A stretch of DNA of 58,813 nucleotides from Bacteroidota bacterium (GCA_947464275.1 CANHVU010000021.1:1-58813), one strand, 5' to 3'; counted from the stretch's first letter, positions 16,834 to 26,784 are shown. Numbers and translations are program-made. The notes: generated from the sequence alone by a model not told the origin.

Positions 16834-19342
16834 TTTTTTTATAGCGCTATTTTGTTTGTTTTATAAAGGAACCGATAGCTGCGGAGTGTATGTGTTAACG
16901 GGCGATTTATCGCGGGTTTGTTTGTTTCAACCTGCTACTAAAACGCCACTAGAAATGTTTCCATTTTTTTATTCAAACAGCTATTACTTTCAGCCGGATA
17001 TTTATAATGGGTATTCGCATATAAATCAGATAGATATGGATAATAAATACTATATATCTGATTATGAGGTTATTGCAAATGATTGGGTAAAACACTTTAA
17101 CAATAAAGTTTCTTTTGACGAAGTGTATCAATTAATATTTGCAAAAGATGTAAAGGATTTTTATAAAGAATACGATTTATTAAAAGCCAGCGATCCATTT
17201 TTTAAAGTACTTCAAAAGCCAGAATACAAAGAGGAGTTGGCCTATTTTGAAATAGTAAAAGAGCTTGAATTATTTGCATTCGATAATAATGAATGGTCTT
17301 GTGATGATTGCCCTGCAATTAGTAAAACAGGTAAGTTGGTTTGGATAGATGCTTACAGCAACGATTATTTAAATAACAAGGAATATGTAATGAATGATAA
17401 TCCAAGTAAAACCGATTTGGAAACAAGAATTTTAGAAAACCTGACTAAAACTAAAAATCCATTTATAATAAATAGATATGCCTTTGTGTTATGCCGAATG
17501 TATTATTATAGTTTTCAATACAATTTACTTGAGCAAACTTACGATAAATACTTAGCTAATTTACCCGATAATTATTTTTTAAAAAATTATGGAAGGTACT
17601 TTTTATCCCTAACAAAACCTGCTACTGAGCGTAATTATTTGTTGAGTTTGGTGTATAAAAATTGCCCTGAAAAAAGGTATAGAACACAAGAATTATTTAC
17701 CAAAAAACTATTACCTCAAACATTGCAATTAGCCAAAAACAGTGAAGAAAAAGGAACTATCTTAATTATGGGAGTTTCTCAAAATCCATACAATTGCATA
17801 GCCGAGGTGGAGCAAATAGTAAAAGTAGCGCCTAATCATGAGTTAATACCATTTGTTATTACTCGCGAAATAAATAAAATTGAAGATGGATTACTTGGCG
17901 ATGAATATACAGGCATAGGTGGCGAGTTGGCCAATATGAACTATGAGCCAACTGAAGATTTTGATTATTATTACTATGTAAATAAAAATGATGCGGCAGA
18001 TGAAAAGAAAATTTTAAATAGAACTTTAAAGAAAAAACTGCATTTAAAAAGGTGCTTGAATATGCTAAAAGCATTGAGTGCTAAGCCAAGTATATATCAA
18101 TCATTTTACCAATTGGCAGCAGGTTATTTAAGCTATATCAATAAAGATTATGGGCAGGCCAATTACTTTTACATGCAAAATGCTTTGGTAAACGAAAAGG
18201 ATAAAAAAGTAAGCTTACAATTGGCCATCAATAAGTTGTTATTAACCATTAGTACTTCTGATAAGTTAGATGAAAAGGCAGAGTTTGGCGTTTTAAATAT
18301 TTTAAACACACTTAAAACACATAAAGCAGATTACTTTTTTCCAGAGTATACCAAATCGCAATTGCTATTTTTTGTAGGAAAATTGTATTTAGAAAAAGGC
18401 GAAACCTATAAAGGAATAATGCTGCTAGGCCATAGCAGCAATGTGTTTGATTACCAAGAGCCTTATTACGCCAAAAATGCTTACCACTTAATGTTGGATA
18501 AAGCCAATGAAGCCGATTACGACAGCATTATTACAGTAATTGATAAAAAGCAAAAAACACCTTTTGAAAAACTACTTTGTGCTGATGGCATTTTCCATAC
18601 CGAACAATACGATACCACCAATACTTTTTATTATGACGAAAACTATTATGAAAAAATAAGCCATAGTCCGTGGGATTTAAACCGCATTTACGATATGAAA
18701 AGCACTTACCACATGCAGCGAAACGAAATTTATAAAGCTTATGCGGCCACTTGCCATATTGATAAAAACTATTGGAATATTTTCCCTAACGATTATTTTA
18801 AAAATGATAATCCTTTTTGGGTGGAGCCTGCTAGTCCACATTTTTCTTTTAATAAATTTGATAAAACGTATAACAAACATGTGGTTTTAAAAGAGTTGAT
18901 TCATTTGATTAATACTGCCAACAATAGCACAGGCAATAAAAAAGCATTAGTCTATTTTCAAATAGCCAACTTTTATTTGAGCATTACCGTTCATGGCAAG
19001 TTTTGGATTATGCAAAATAATTATTGGTACGATTACAATCCTGGAGAGGAAAATGAGGAGTATGGTAGTTATACCAAAAAATTTGTAAATGACCATAGTA
19101 GTTTTTTTAAACCAAAGTTGGCTTTAAAGTATTATTTAATGGCGTTACAAGAAGCTAAAAGCGAAGATTTAGCAGCAATGAGTACTTACATGGCTTGGGT
19201 AGCTAATAATAAAATTAAACACAGCGATACCAATCCATATTTAAAACATTTGAAAAACAAGCGTTTAGGAATGTATTATTACGAAAATTTCTCTAACTGC
19301 GAACTCATCAATAAGTTTTTTGATAAGTACTATCATAACTAA
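16802..19342 (+). CDS. Large exported helical protein of unknown function, 846 aa
   Basis: Starts inside the end of the preceding gene (32-nt overlap). Residues 1-27 are a signal segment followed by SCGVYVL. The protein is rich in Tyr, Lys and Asn, and from about residue 215 it is largely helical, with TPR-like stretches (for example FYQLAAGYLSYINKDYGQANYFYMQNALV and LFFVGKLYLEKGETYKGIMLLG), so it is probably a solenoid for protein contacts. A CDDC motif lies at about residue 160. No enzyme signature is seen and no T9SS tail. Together with the upstream 371-aa protein it forms a two-gene unit of unknown function. Confidence 0.75.
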   Translation: MKALKKPILGSFFIALFCLFYKGTDSCGVYVLTGDLSRVCLFQPATKTPLEMFPFFYSNSYYFQPDIYNGYSHINQIDMDNKYYISDYEVIANDWVKHFNNKVSFDEVYQLIFAKDVKDFYKEYDLLKASDPFFKVLQKPEYKEELAYFEIVKELELFAFDNNEWSCDDCPAISKTGKLVWIDAYSNDYLNNKEYVMNDNPSKTDLETRILENLTKTKNPFIINRYAFVLCRMYYYSFQYNLLEQTYDKYLANLPDNYFLKNYGRYFLSLTKPATERNYLLSLVYKNCPEKRYRTQELFTKKLLPQTLQLAKNSEEKGTILIMGVSQNPYNCIAEVEQIVKVAPNHELIPFVITREINKIEDGLLGDEYTGIGGELANMNYEPTEDFDYYYYVNKNDAADEKKILNRTLKKKLHLKRCLNMLKALSAKPSIYQSFYQLAAGYLSYINKDYGQANYFYMQNALVNEKDKKVSLQLAINKLLLTISTSDKLDEKAEFGVLNILNTLKTHKADYFFPEYTKSQLLFFVGKLYLEKGETYKGIMLLGHSSNVFDYQEPYYAKNAYHLMLDKANEADYDSIITVIDKKQKTPFEKLLCADGIFHTEQYDTTNTFYYDENYYEKISHSPWDLNRIYDMKSTYHMQRNEIYKAYAATCHIDKNYWNIFPNDYFKNDNPFWVEPASPHFSFNKFDKTYNKHVVLKELIHLINTANNSTGNKKALVYFQIANFYLSITVHGKFWIMQNNYWYDYNPGEENEEYGSYTKKFVNDHSSFFKPKLALKYYLMALQEAKSEDLAAMSTYMAWVANNKIKHSDTNPYLKHLKNKRLGMYYYENFSNCELINKFFDKYYHN

Positions 19343-19446
19343 TAATAGAATAGAATAGAATATTCAGTTTTGATTGCCTGTTTTCAAGTATTATTACTTA
19401 AAATTGCTAACCAACTGAATTTAGTACAACAAAAAATATTATAAAA

Positions 19447-20019
19447 ATGAAAGTGTTTTTTACCATATTGACTACATTATTAAGTTCAGTTATTTGGGCG
19501 CAAACCAACAAGCAAATCAAAAACAACTATTTGGTGGTTTATCCTATAGAAGCTTTAGTTGGGCATTTAAGAATTGGTTATGAAAAAGAGTTTAGCAACA
19601 ACAACTCATTTTTAATTGAAGGTCAATATTATTTTACCGATGATAGGTTTCGAGATTATTTTATTTCTAGAAATAATTATTGGGGTTTAGCTTTAAAGTC
19701 TGAAGTAAGATTTTACGAGAACAACGAGGAAAACAAAAACAGAACATTTTTGGGTGCCAATTTAATGGTGAAAAGAAATGAAAACATGAGGTTGGATGTT
19801 GGGGAAACTTTTAACAATTTTGTGTTTAGTTTAAATCTAAAGAAAGGCACAGAGTTTTTTATCAATAAAAATTGTAAAATGGATTTATATTTTGGTTTAG
19901 GAGTTAGGGTAAAAACCGTTGGTATTAAATCAACAATAGGTGGAACTGAACCACCTGAATTGGTAAAAGAATTAGTTTATCCAAATTTACTTTTGGGATT
20001 AGATTTAAAGTTTAATTAG
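19447..20019 (+). CDS. Predicted outer-membrane beta-barrel protein, 190 aa
   Basis: A 190-residue protein with a Sec signal peptide (about 1-18, ending IWAQ). The rest shows alternating amphipathic strands (GHLRIGYEKEF, NSFLIEGQYYFTDD, YWGLALKSEVRFYE, TFLGANLMVKR, MDLYFGLGVRVKT, NLLLGLDLKFN) ending in a C-terminal aromatic-Asn strand, as in small outer-membrane barrels (DUF3575-like). No named family is certain. The gene overlaps the convergent next gene by 8 nt at their 3' ends. Confidence 0.72.
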   Translation: MKVFFTILTTLLSSVIWAQTNKQIKNNYLVVYPIEALVGHLRIGYEKEFSNNNSFLIEGQYYFTDDRFRDYFISRNNYWGLALKSEVRFYENNEENKNRTFLGANLMVKRNENMRLDVGETFNNFVFSLNLKKGTEFFINKNCKMDLYFGLGVRVKTVGIKSTIGGTEPPELVKELVYPNLLLGLDLKFN

Positions 20020-20662
20020 CTATTATTTTGTTGCTAGGTATGATAACTAAATTTCGTTCTAAGTAAGCTAAAGTTAAAATAATAGAAGGTAAAGCAACAA
20101 TTCCAGTGTAACCAGCAATTTGCCAAAATAATTTTGAATTAAAAGTCCAATTAGAATAGCTAATACAAAATAGAGGTGAGTATAAAATTGTTTCCGTTGT
20201 CAACATTGCTGTTAATTGATAAACTTTAGCTATTGGTGGTTGGTAACTAATTTGATTAATACTTGAACAGTTAATAATTTTAGTAACACCTAATATAGAA
20301 TCTTCTAAAGTTCCAATTATTGAATCAAATTTTTTTTCGTCTTTACGAGTTGGGTATTTATAATGTAAATCATCGTAATTTGATCTAATTGGACTATAAA
20401 AATAAATATGTTCTTCAAAGCACTTTAGGATGAGAGTTGTGTCGTTTAATGACATTAGATAACCCACATAATTATGTGAGGTAAACGTTTTGTTAAGGCT
20501 ATCTTCTATATTGTTTAAATAAACACGAATAACAGTACCTGCATTTAAATGAACTATTTTATCATTTCTCAATCTGTAAAATGTATAATCATTTTTACTT
20601 TCTTGCGCAGAAGTAAAATTTATAAATAACAATGCAATTAGTAAGAAATAAATGTATTTCAT
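20012..20662 (-). CDS. Exported protein of unknown function, 216 aa
   Basis: Signal peptide at about 1-19 (ending TSAQE). The middle carries a small beta-rich region (HLNAGTVIRVYLN, HNYVGYLMSLNDTTLILK) that resembles an SH3/Sm-like barrel. One or two hydrophobic segments (about 160-205, including FWQIAGYTGIVALPSIILTLAYL) suggest a membrane anchor near the C terminus. No family was recognised. Its 3' end overlaps the 3' end of the convergent barrel gene by 8 nt, so read-through antisense contact is likely. Confidence 0.7.
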   Translation of the reverse strand: MKYIYFLLIALLFINFTSAQESKNDYTFYRLRNDKIVHLNAGTVIRVYLNNIEDSLNKTFTSHNYVGYLMSLNDTTLILKCFEEHIYFYSPIRSNYDDLHYKYPTRKDEKKFDSIIGTLEDSILGVTKIINCSSINQISYQPPIAKVYQLTAMLTTETILYSPLFCISYSNWTFNSKLFWQIAGYTGIVALPSIILTLAYLERNLVIIPSNKIIAN

Positions 20663-20764
20663 GGAGTTTTTATAGTCAAATATAAAGTTTAAAATTAATT
20701 AAAGAAATTCAATTGTATCATTTTTTTATAATTGTTACCATAACTAATAATTGAAAATAACGAT

Positions 20765-20772
20765 TATTTTTG
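20765..20772 (+). promoter_or_regulatory. Candidate -7 element upstream of pruA
   Basis: TATTTTTG fits TAnnTTTG. It would leave a leader of about 55-60 nt before the pruA ATG at 20834. No well-spaced -33 TTTG was found, so support is partial. Confidence 0.3.
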
Positions 20773-20833
20773 CCAAGTTATCAAACTAAAAATAATTCAA
20801 AATTCAAAACTTAACATTCAAAATTTATAAATA

Positions 20834-22462
20834 ATGAACGGATTTTTTAAAGTACCTAGTCCTGTAAACGAACCAGTATTAAATTATGCTCCAGGCAGCA
20901 AAGAGCGCAAAGATTTAAAAGATGCTTTAACTGAAGCTCGCTCAAAGGTTATTGATGTGCCAATGTATATTGGTGGTCAAGAAGTTCGTAGCGGAAAAAC
21001 CATGGATATGCGTCCACCACACGACCATCAACATTTGTTAGGTCAGTTTCATATAAGCGATGCAAGCCATGTAACCGATGCTATTAATGCAGCTTTAGCA
21101 GCTAAACCTAAATGGGAAGCTTTAACTTGGGAACAACGTGCGGCTATATTTTTAAAAGCAGCTGATTTAATAGCAGGTCCTTTTCGTGCTAAATTAAATG
21201 CTGCTACTATGTTAGGCCAAAGTAAAAATGCATACCAAGCCGAAATTGATTCAGCTTGCGAATTCATTGATTTCTTACGTTTTAACGTAAACTTTATGAG
21301 CCAAATTTATAGCGAGCAACCGCAATCGGGTAAAGGCATGTGGAATAGAATTGAGTACCGTCCGTTAGAAGGTTTTATTTATGCTTTAACGCCATTTAAC
21401 TTTACGGCTATAGCTGGTAATTTGCCAACTAGCGCAGCTATGATGGGTAATGTAATTGTTTGGAAGCCAAGTAATACACAAGTTTATTCGGCCAATGTTT
21501 TAATGGAAGTATTTAAATTGGCAGGCGTGCCTGATGGTGTAATTAACTTAATTTACCCAAGTGGTCCTGTGGCTGCTGAAGTAGTATTCAATCATCCTGA
21601 TTTTGCTGGTATTCACTTTACTGGAAGTACAGGCGTATTTCAAGATATTTGGAAAACCATTGGAAACAATATTCATAAATACAAAACTTACCCAAGAATA
21701 GTAGGCGAAACTGGTGGTAAAGATTACATAGTTGCGCATAAATCGGCTAATGTAGATGCGGTAGTTACTGCTTTGGTGCGTGGTGCTTTTGAATACCAAG
21801 GTCAAAAATGTTCAGCAGCTAGCCGTGCCTATATTCCAAGTAATATGTGGGCTGAGGTTAAAGAGAAAATGGTAAAAGATATTGCTAGCTTTAGTGTAGG
21901 TCCTGTTGAAGATTTTAGAAACTTTGTAAATGCAGTTATCGATGAAAAATCGTTCGATAAATTGGCAAAATACATTGATGAAGCTAAAAATGATGCAAGT
22001 TGCGAAATAGTTGCAGGTGGAACTTACAACAAAAGCAAAGGTTGGTTTATTGACCCAACGGTTATAGTTACTAGCAATCCAAAATACACTACCATGTGCG
22101 AAGAGTTATTTGGTCCAGTATTAACCATTTACGTGTACGATGCGGATAAATTTGAAGAAACCTTAGAATTAGTTGATTCAACTAGCGAGTATGCTTTAAC
22201 TGGTGCAGTTTTGGCTCAGGATAGATATGCCATTGATATGGCTACTTGGAAATTACGTAATTCAGCAGGTAATTTTTATATCAACGACAAGCCAACAGGT
22301 GCAGTAGTTGGTCAGCAGCCATTTGGTGGTGCACGTGCAAGCGGAACCAACGATAAAGCAGGTGCTATGATTAATTTAATGCGTTGGGTTAGTCAACGTA
22401 CCATTAAAGAAACATTTGTATCTCCAGAAAGATACGAATATGAATTTATGAAAGAAGCGTAA
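20834..22462 (+). CDS. pruA: L-glutamate gamma-semialdehyde (1-pyrroline-5-carboxylate) dehydrogenase
   Basis: The second step of proline catabolism, oxidising glutamate semialdehyde to glutamate with NAD+. The 542-residue protein matches the ALDH4-type group 1 enzyme. It has ALTPFNFTAIAGNLP (substrate and cofactor channel), HFTGST (NAD binding), GETGGKDY with the general-base Glu, and the nucleophile Cys326 in GQKCSAASRAY. The C-terminal PFGGARASGTNDKAG block is diagnostic for P5CDH. It is monofunctional, lacking the PutA proline dehydrogenase domain; no putA-like gene is nearby. It is transcribed alone and followed by a REP-like palindrome and a hairpin terminator. Confidence 0.96.
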   Translation: MNGFFKVPSPVNEPVLNYAPGSKERKDLKDALTEARSKVIDVPMYIGGQEVRSGKTMDMRPPHDHQHLLGQFHISDASHVTDAINAALAAKPKWEALTWEQRAAIFLKAADLIAGPFRAKLNAATMLGQSKNAYQAEIDSACEFIDFLRFNVNFMSQIYSEQPQSGKGMWNRIEYRPLEGFIYALTPFNFTAIAGNLPTSAAMMGNVIVWKPSNTQVYSANVLMEVFKLAGVPDGVINLIYPSGPVAAEVVFNHPDFAGIHFTGSTGVFQDIWKTIGNNIHKYKTYPRIVGETGGKDYIVAHKSANVDAVVTALVRGAFEYQGQKCSAASRAYIPSNMWAEVKEKMVKDIASFSVGPVEDFRNFVNAVIDEKSFDKLAKYIDEAKNDASCEIVAGGTYNKSKGWFIDPTVIVTSNPKYTTMCEELFGPVLTIYVYDADKFEETLELVDSTSEYALTGAVLAQDRYAIDMATWKLRNSAGNFYINDKPTGAVVGQQPFGGARASGTNDKAGAMINLMRWVSQRTIKETFVSPERYEYEFMKEA

Positions 22463-22509
22463 TAGTTGTTGGTTGACGGATGTCAGGTGATAGATTAACG
22501 ATTTTGTAG

Positions 22510-22529
22510 AGACGTTGCATGCAACGTCT
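22510..22529. repeat. REP-like 20-bp perfect palindrome
   Basis: AGACGTTGCATGCAACGTCT is fully palindromic and preceded by GTAG. Palindromes of the form GTAGAGACG...CGTCT recur in many bacterial genomes as small dispersed repeats. The trailing ACGTCTTAATT also follows the palindrome at 44532-44552. It lies in the 3' spacer of pruA, before its terminator. Confidence 0.65.
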
Positions 22530-22561
22530 TAATTAATTACAATCAACAAATTAATATTATC

Positions 22562-22596
22562 AAAAAGCCCAATTGAATTTCAGTTGGGCTTTTTTG
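22562..22596 (+). terminator. Intrinsic terminator of pruA
   Basis: AAAAAGCCCAA and TTGGGCTTTTTT form a stem around a short AT-rich loop, followed by T residues. It lies downstream of the pruA stop and before guaA. Confidence 0.88.
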
Positions 22597-22678
22597 TTGT
22601 ATAATTAATTATAAGAACAAAATCATACATATAATTTAAAAACTTCAAATAAAAAGTTCATCTTTGTGCCCCAAAATC

Positions 22679-24205
22679 ATGGAACAAAAAATATTAATTA
22701 TCGATTTTGGGAGTCAGTACACACAGCTAATTGCCCGCAGATTACGCGAATTGAATGTGTATTCCGAAATTCACCCTTGCACTCATTTACCACTTGTTGA
22801 CGAAGCTACCAAAGCAATAATTTTAAGTGGAAGTCCTTTTTCGGTAAACGATGGTCTTTTACCTAATATTGATTTAAGCGCTTGGCGTGGTAAATTGCCT
22901 ATTTTGGGTGTTTGTTATGGTGCTCAATTAATGGCTCATCAAAATGGAGGTTTTGTTGTTCCATCAAAAATTAGAGAATATGGTCGCGCTAATTTAAGTT
23001 TTATAGCCGATGATGTGTTGTTTACTGGCGTTAGTGCAAATTCGCAAGTATGGATGAGCCATGGCGATACTATTCAAACCATTCCTGATAATTTTAAAGT
23101 AATAGCAAGTACTGAATCAGTAAAAGTAGCTGCATACAAAATAGAAGGCGAACCTACCTATGCTATTCAGTTTCACCCTGAAGTAACGCATAGCCCCGAA
23201 GGTGCTTTAATGTTAGAAAACTTTGTGAAACATGTTGCTAAAATGGATCAAGATTGGACTCCAGTTCATTTTATTGAAAATATTACCAAAGAACTTAAAG
23301 AAAAAATTGGTGACGATAAAGTAATTTTAGGTTTAAGTGGTGGAGTTGATAGCAGTGTGGCTGCCATTTTGTTAAAAAATGCCATTGGAAACAACCTTAC
23401 TGGTATTTTTATAAATAATGGTTTATTACGTAAAAACGAGTATGAACAAGTACTTGAAGCTTATAAAGGAATGGGCTTAAACGTAATTGGTGTTGATGCT
23501 GGTGAAAGATTTTTAAGTGAACTAAAAGGCATTTCAGATCCTGAACAAAAACGTAAAACCATAGGAAGAGTTTTTATTGAAGTTTTTGATGATGAAGCTA
23601 AAAAAATAGATGGAGTAAAATGGTTAGCACAAGGAACCATTTATCCTGATGTGATAGAAAGTGTAAGTGTTAAAGGTCCTTCAGCTACCATTAAATCTCA
23701 TCACAATGTAGGTGGATTACCTGAAAAAATGAATTTAAAAATAGTAGAACCATTGCGTACATTGTTTAAAGATGAAGTGCGCAAAGTTGGTCGTGAATTA
23801 GGAATTGCTGATGTTATTTTAAATCGTCATCCTTTTCCAGGTCCAGGTTTAGCTATTCGTATTTTGGGCGATATTACACCTGAAAAAGTAGCTATTTTAC
23901 AAGAAGCTGATCACATATTTATTAGTGAATTAAAAAGCAAAGACCAATATAAAAATGTTTGGCAAGCGGGTGTTATTTTCTTGCCTGTTCAATCTGTTGG
24001 GGTTATGGGCGATGAGCGCACTTATGAAAATGCAGTTTGTTTAAGAGCGGTAACTTCGGTTGATGGTATGACAGCAGATTTTTGCCACTTACCTCATGAG
24101 TTTTTAGCTTTAGTTTCAAATAGGATAATTAATGAGGTTAAAGGTATTAACAGAGTAGTTTACGATATAAGTAGCAAACCTCCTGCAACAATTGAGTGGG
24201 AATAA
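22679..24205 (+). CDS. guaA: GMP synthase (glutamine-hydrolysing)
   Basis: Converts XMP to GMP with ATP and glutamine. From the ATG at 22679 ([17 protein letters not shown]) the protein has 508 residues; an in-frame TTG at 22664 was rejected because the family starts at this ATG. The N-terminal class I glutamine amidotransferase domain has the nucleophile Cys in GVCYGAQL and the His/Glu pair in FHPEVTHS. The ATP-pyrophosphatase domain has SGGVDSSV. The C-terminal dimerisation domain ends with the usual [18 protein letters not shown]-type tail. It is monocistronic with its own terminator at 24231-24282. Confidence 0.97.
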   Translation: MEQKILIIDFGSQYTQLIARRLRELNVYSEIHPCTHLPLVDEATKAIILSGSPFSVNDGLLPNIDLSAWRGKLPILGVCYGAQLMAHQNGGFVVPSKIREYGRANLSFIADDVLFTGVSANSQVWMSHGDTIQTIPDNFKVIASTESVKVAAYKIEGEPTYAIQFHPEVTHSPEGALMLENFVKHVAKMDQDWTPVHFIENITKELKEKIGDDKVILGLSGGVDSSVAAILLKNAIGNNLTGIFINNGLLRKNEYEQVLEAYKGMGLNVIGVDAGERFLSELKGISDPEQKRKTIGRVFIEVFDDEAKKIDGVKWLAQGTIYPDVIESVSVKGPSATIKSHHNVGGLPEKMNLKIVEPLRTLFKDEVRKVGRELGIADVILNRHPFPGPGLAIRILGDITPEKVAILQEADHIFISELKSKDQYKNVWQAGVIFLPVQSVGVMGDERTYENAVCLRAVTSVDGMTADFCHLPHEFLALVSNRIINEVKGINRVVYDISSKPPATIEWE

Positions 24206-24230
24206 TTTAAAAAATTATAAAAATTAAAGG

Positions 24231-24282
24231 AAGGTATTTATTGCAAATTAACTTATAGTTTATGCAATAAATACCTTTTTTT
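24231..24282 (+). terminator. Intrinsic terminator of guaA
   Basis: Arms AAGGTATTTATTGCA (24231-24245) and TGCAATAAATACCTT (24263-24277) are perfectly complementary over 15 nt and are followed by a run of T. Confidence 0.88.
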
Positions 24283-24433
24283 ATGTCTATAATAAGTGTT
24301 TTAAAATCTCAATAAATTTAATGGATTTATTTTTTTATAGAGATAAATTTGATCAAATTAATTACACATTTAAAAATAAATGAAATCCAAAAATATTTGA
24401 ATTAGGGTAAGTATATTTAGAACAGAGAAATAG

Positions 24434-24865
24434 TTAGGCTTGACTAATAAAATAATCTTTGAGTTTTGAATGTTCTTTCAGATTATTTAAATTATCCATT
24501 CCCAATGCTTTATCGATAAAAGTAAAAACAAAAGGATTTGAATCTGCTTTGGTTTTATCATCGGGATTTACACTAGAAGAAAGTAAAGCTATTTTTACTT
24601 TTTTATGTAGTTCAATATATTTTTCTGAGAAAAACTCTAAAAACTCCCAACCATCAATAACAGGCATGTTCAAGTCAAGTAGAATTAAATCTGGAATTAC
24701 TCTTTCATTCTCATCTAACAACATTTGGTTATCAAAATAATCCAAGGCTTCTTTTCCATTTTCAGCAGTTAAAATTACTTCACAAAATTTAGTTTTTTGC
24801 AAATTAAGCTTGTTAATCATTAAAGCAACTTTATCATCATCTACACAAAATACTATTGGAATCAT
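24434..24865 (-). CDS. Stand-alone response regulator receiver protein
   Basis: A 143-residue CheY-like receiver with no output domain. Acidic pocket Asp9-11, phospho-acceptor Asp64 (LILLDLNMPVIDGW), Ser/Thr site in ALLSSSV and the conserved Lys119 (FIDKAL) are all present. The insertion between strands resembles the Rcp1-type single-domain receivers common in Bacteroidota, which take part in phosphorelays with hybrid or cytoplasmic kinases. The partner kinase is not adjacent; the histidine kinase at the right end of the window lies 33 kb away and need not be related. Confidence 0.92.
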   Translation of the reverse strand: MIPIVFCVDDDKVALMINKLNLQKTKFCEVILTAENGKEALDYFDNQMLLDENERVIPDLILLDLNMPVIDGWEFLEFFSEKYIELHKKVKIALLSSSVNPDDKTKADSNPFVFTFIDKALGMDNLNNLKEHSKLKDYFISQA

Positions 24866-25015
24866 TGTTGGTATTTTTAATTATATATTACAAATATGTT
24901 AAAAATTATTGAAAATACTGTCTATTATCAATAAATATAATTTAACTCTAAAAAAATAAAAATGTTTTAGTAAAAAAAAATATTATATAAATTGCATCAT
25001 AAGTACTCACAAATT

Positions 25016-26221
25016 CTAAAATTTTCGACAATGAAAAAATAATTTTTCACCTGCATTATTTTGGGTAAAAAACAAATAGTCGTCTCCACCATCTTTAATT
25101 TTAAATTGTTTGGCTATTTCTGCTTCATTAATTGGAAAATTTCTTCTGCTAATATTTGCTTTATTTATTTTATTTTCTTTCAAATAATTGGTTAAATACG
25201 ACTTACTAAAAATACTTGAATGTGAAATTTTAAAAGTTCGTCCCATAAAATTTGTTGGCACAATTTGTCCAACAAAAAAGTGAGAATTTTCTGCCAACAT
25301 TTTTAAACCTAAACTTTCAGCATAATTAGCACTTAGATTAGCTTTAATAATGGAAGCATTGGGCTCGAAAAAATATACAGATTCAACTAAATTAGCTGTT
25401 TCTAGATTATTAATTTTTATGTATTCAAATTGTTGAATACAGTCCTTATTGATAATATTAATTGCTTTAATTTTAGGTTCTGTATTGGTATCAAAATTTA
25501 AAAATAATAAGATTTCCTTTACTTCATTTTTTACAGCGACTACGTGTATTTCAACAATATTTTGAAGAACTATTTTACAATAATTAATATCAACCAATGG
25601 AGAAAGCTTTATTAGTAATTTATTAGTAAACTGCTTTACCGCTGGCAATATTTGAATAATATTAGGTGTACAATCCTCTAATTTAAAAGTCTTTAAATTT
25701 CCTCCTGGCCTTCTATCCGCATCCATATAAACCATATCAAAAACAACACTATTGGACTTGATATACTCTTCTGCAAAAATGGAAATCCTTTCAATATTAT
25801 TGATATTGAGTTTTTTAAAATTCCATTTAACAATTTCATTCAACTCTTCATCTGCATCTAACGATATTACTTTTTCAAATTGTCCAGCAAAGGCAATATC
25901 ATCAACTCCAAGTCCACCACATAAATCAAGAATACAATTACCTTTTTCTAATTTTGATTTGTAAAAAGCAGTCAATTCACTACTTGCCTGTTCATAACTT
26001 TTAGCGGGTAACCAACAATACTTTGATGCAAGAGTTGGTAATTTGTAGAGTGCTTTTTTATAACTTGATACTGTTTCAATTAACAAATTAGCATTAAAAG
26101 TATGGCTTAAATTTGATTTGATTTTAATAGTCAGTTTCGTCTTATCGTCATTAATATGATTAACAATGAAATTTTCTAAATTAAAATTTAAATGTTCAGT
26201 TAAAAGATTATACTTTTGCAA
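25016..26221 (-). CDS. Class I SAM-dependent methyltransferase with THUMP-like C-terminal domain
   Basis: A 401-residue cytoplasmic protein. An N-terminal helical region is followed by a Rossmann methyltransferase core with ILDLCGGLGVDDIAFA (motif I, about residue 98) and VISLDADEEL (motif II). YMDADRRPGG replaces the NPPY motif of N6/N4 methyltransferases. The C-terminal part (about 290-400) fits the THUMP-like domain of this Bacteroidota/Firmicutes family. A role in RNA modification is expected from the domain, but the target is unknown. It is transcribed alone and divergent from a tiny lipoprotein gene at 26269. Confidence 0.85.
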   Translation of the reverse strand: MQKYNLLTEHLNFNLENFIVNHINDDKTKLTIKIKSNLSHTFNANLLIETVSSYKKALYKLPTLASKYCWLPAKSYEQASSELTAFYKSKLEKGNCILDLCGGLGVDDIAFAGQFEKVISLDADEELNEIVKWNFKKLNINNIERISIFAEEYIKSNSVVFDMVYMDADRRPGGNLKTFKLEDCTPNIIQILPAVKQFTNKLLIKLSPLVDINYCKIVLQNIVEIHVVAVKNEVKEILLFLNFDTNTEPKIKAINIINKDCIQQFEYIKINNLETANLVESVYFFEPNASIIKANLSANYAESLGLKMLAENSHFFVGQIVPTNFMGRTFKISHSSIFSKSYLTNYLKENKINKANISRRNFPINEAEIAKQFKIKDGGDDYLFFTQNNAGEKLFFHCRKF

Positions 26222-26268
26222 AATAATTAGAATAAAATAAAATTAGTTAGTATAATAATAAAATAGTT

Positions 26269-26352
26269 ATGAAGAAATTAGCACCATTTGCCATCTTTGC
26301 ATTAATCGTTATTTTAATGGTTTCATGTAAAGGTTCTTGCCCTAAATTTTAA
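26269..26352 (+). CDS. Tiny lipoprotein, 27 aa
   Basis: ATG AAG AAA opens a 27-codon frame ending in TAA at 26350-26352. The peptide starts MKKLAPFAIFALIV, has a hydrophobic core and a lipobox-like LMVSC (Cys20), and ends KGSCPKF. After processing it would be an eight-residue lipopeptide with a second Cys. Its spacing between two divergent or convergent genes and its textbook lipoprotein signal argue that it is real. It is too short for routine gene calling. Function is unknown; entericidin-like toxins and other small lipoproteins show that such sizes occur. Confidence 0.6.
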   Translation: MKKLAPFAIFALIVILMVSCKGSCPKF

Positions 26353-26369
26353 TTTTTAGGGTATTTATT

Positions 26370-26777
26370 TTAAACAAATTGAAAGTTTATATCTTGAATT
26401 AAATCAGGATGTAAACTTTTAGCCACAGGGCAACTTAAACCTATTTCAATAATTTTCACCTCATCTTCGGGAGTTAAGTTAGCTTTTGGAATAAATATAT
26501 TTATTTCAATTTTGGAAATTCGTCTAGGATTACTAGCCATGTGCTTATTAACAGTCAATTTTGAGTCAATTAAATTGTATCCCATTAACCTAGTTTGAAT
26601 GGCTACAGTTGTAATTAAGCAACTTGCTAAAGACATAGCTACCAAGTCAGTAGGCGAAAAAGCTTCCCCTTTTCCAAAATTATCTATTGGGGCATCAGTA
26701 ATAATTTTACTGCCTGATTGTAGGTGAGTTGCCTCGCATCTAAATTCACCTAAATAAATTACTTCTGCTGTATTCAT
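26370..26777 (-). CDS. OsmC family peroxidase-like protein
   Basis: A 135-residue OsmC/Ohr-fold protein. Two conserved Cys, in MSLASCLITTVA and GLSCPVAKSLHP, form the peroxidatic and resolving pair of thiol-dependent hydroperoxide reductases. The N-terminal beta region (EFRCEATHLQSGSKIITDAP) and the FSPTDLVAMSLA motif are typical. It most resembles the YhfA/OsmC-like subgroup. It is cytoplasmic. The gene is convergent with the 27-aa lipoprotein gene and divergent from the 248-aa gene. Confidence 0.92.
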   Translation of the reverse strand: MNTAEVIYLGEFRCEATHLQSGSKIITDAPIDNFGKGEAFSPTDLVAMSLASCLITTVAIQTRLMGYNLIDSKLTVNKHMASNPRRISKIEINIFIPKANLTPEDEVKIIEIGLSCPVAKSLHPDLIQDINFQFV

Positions 26778-26784
26778 TTTTTGT

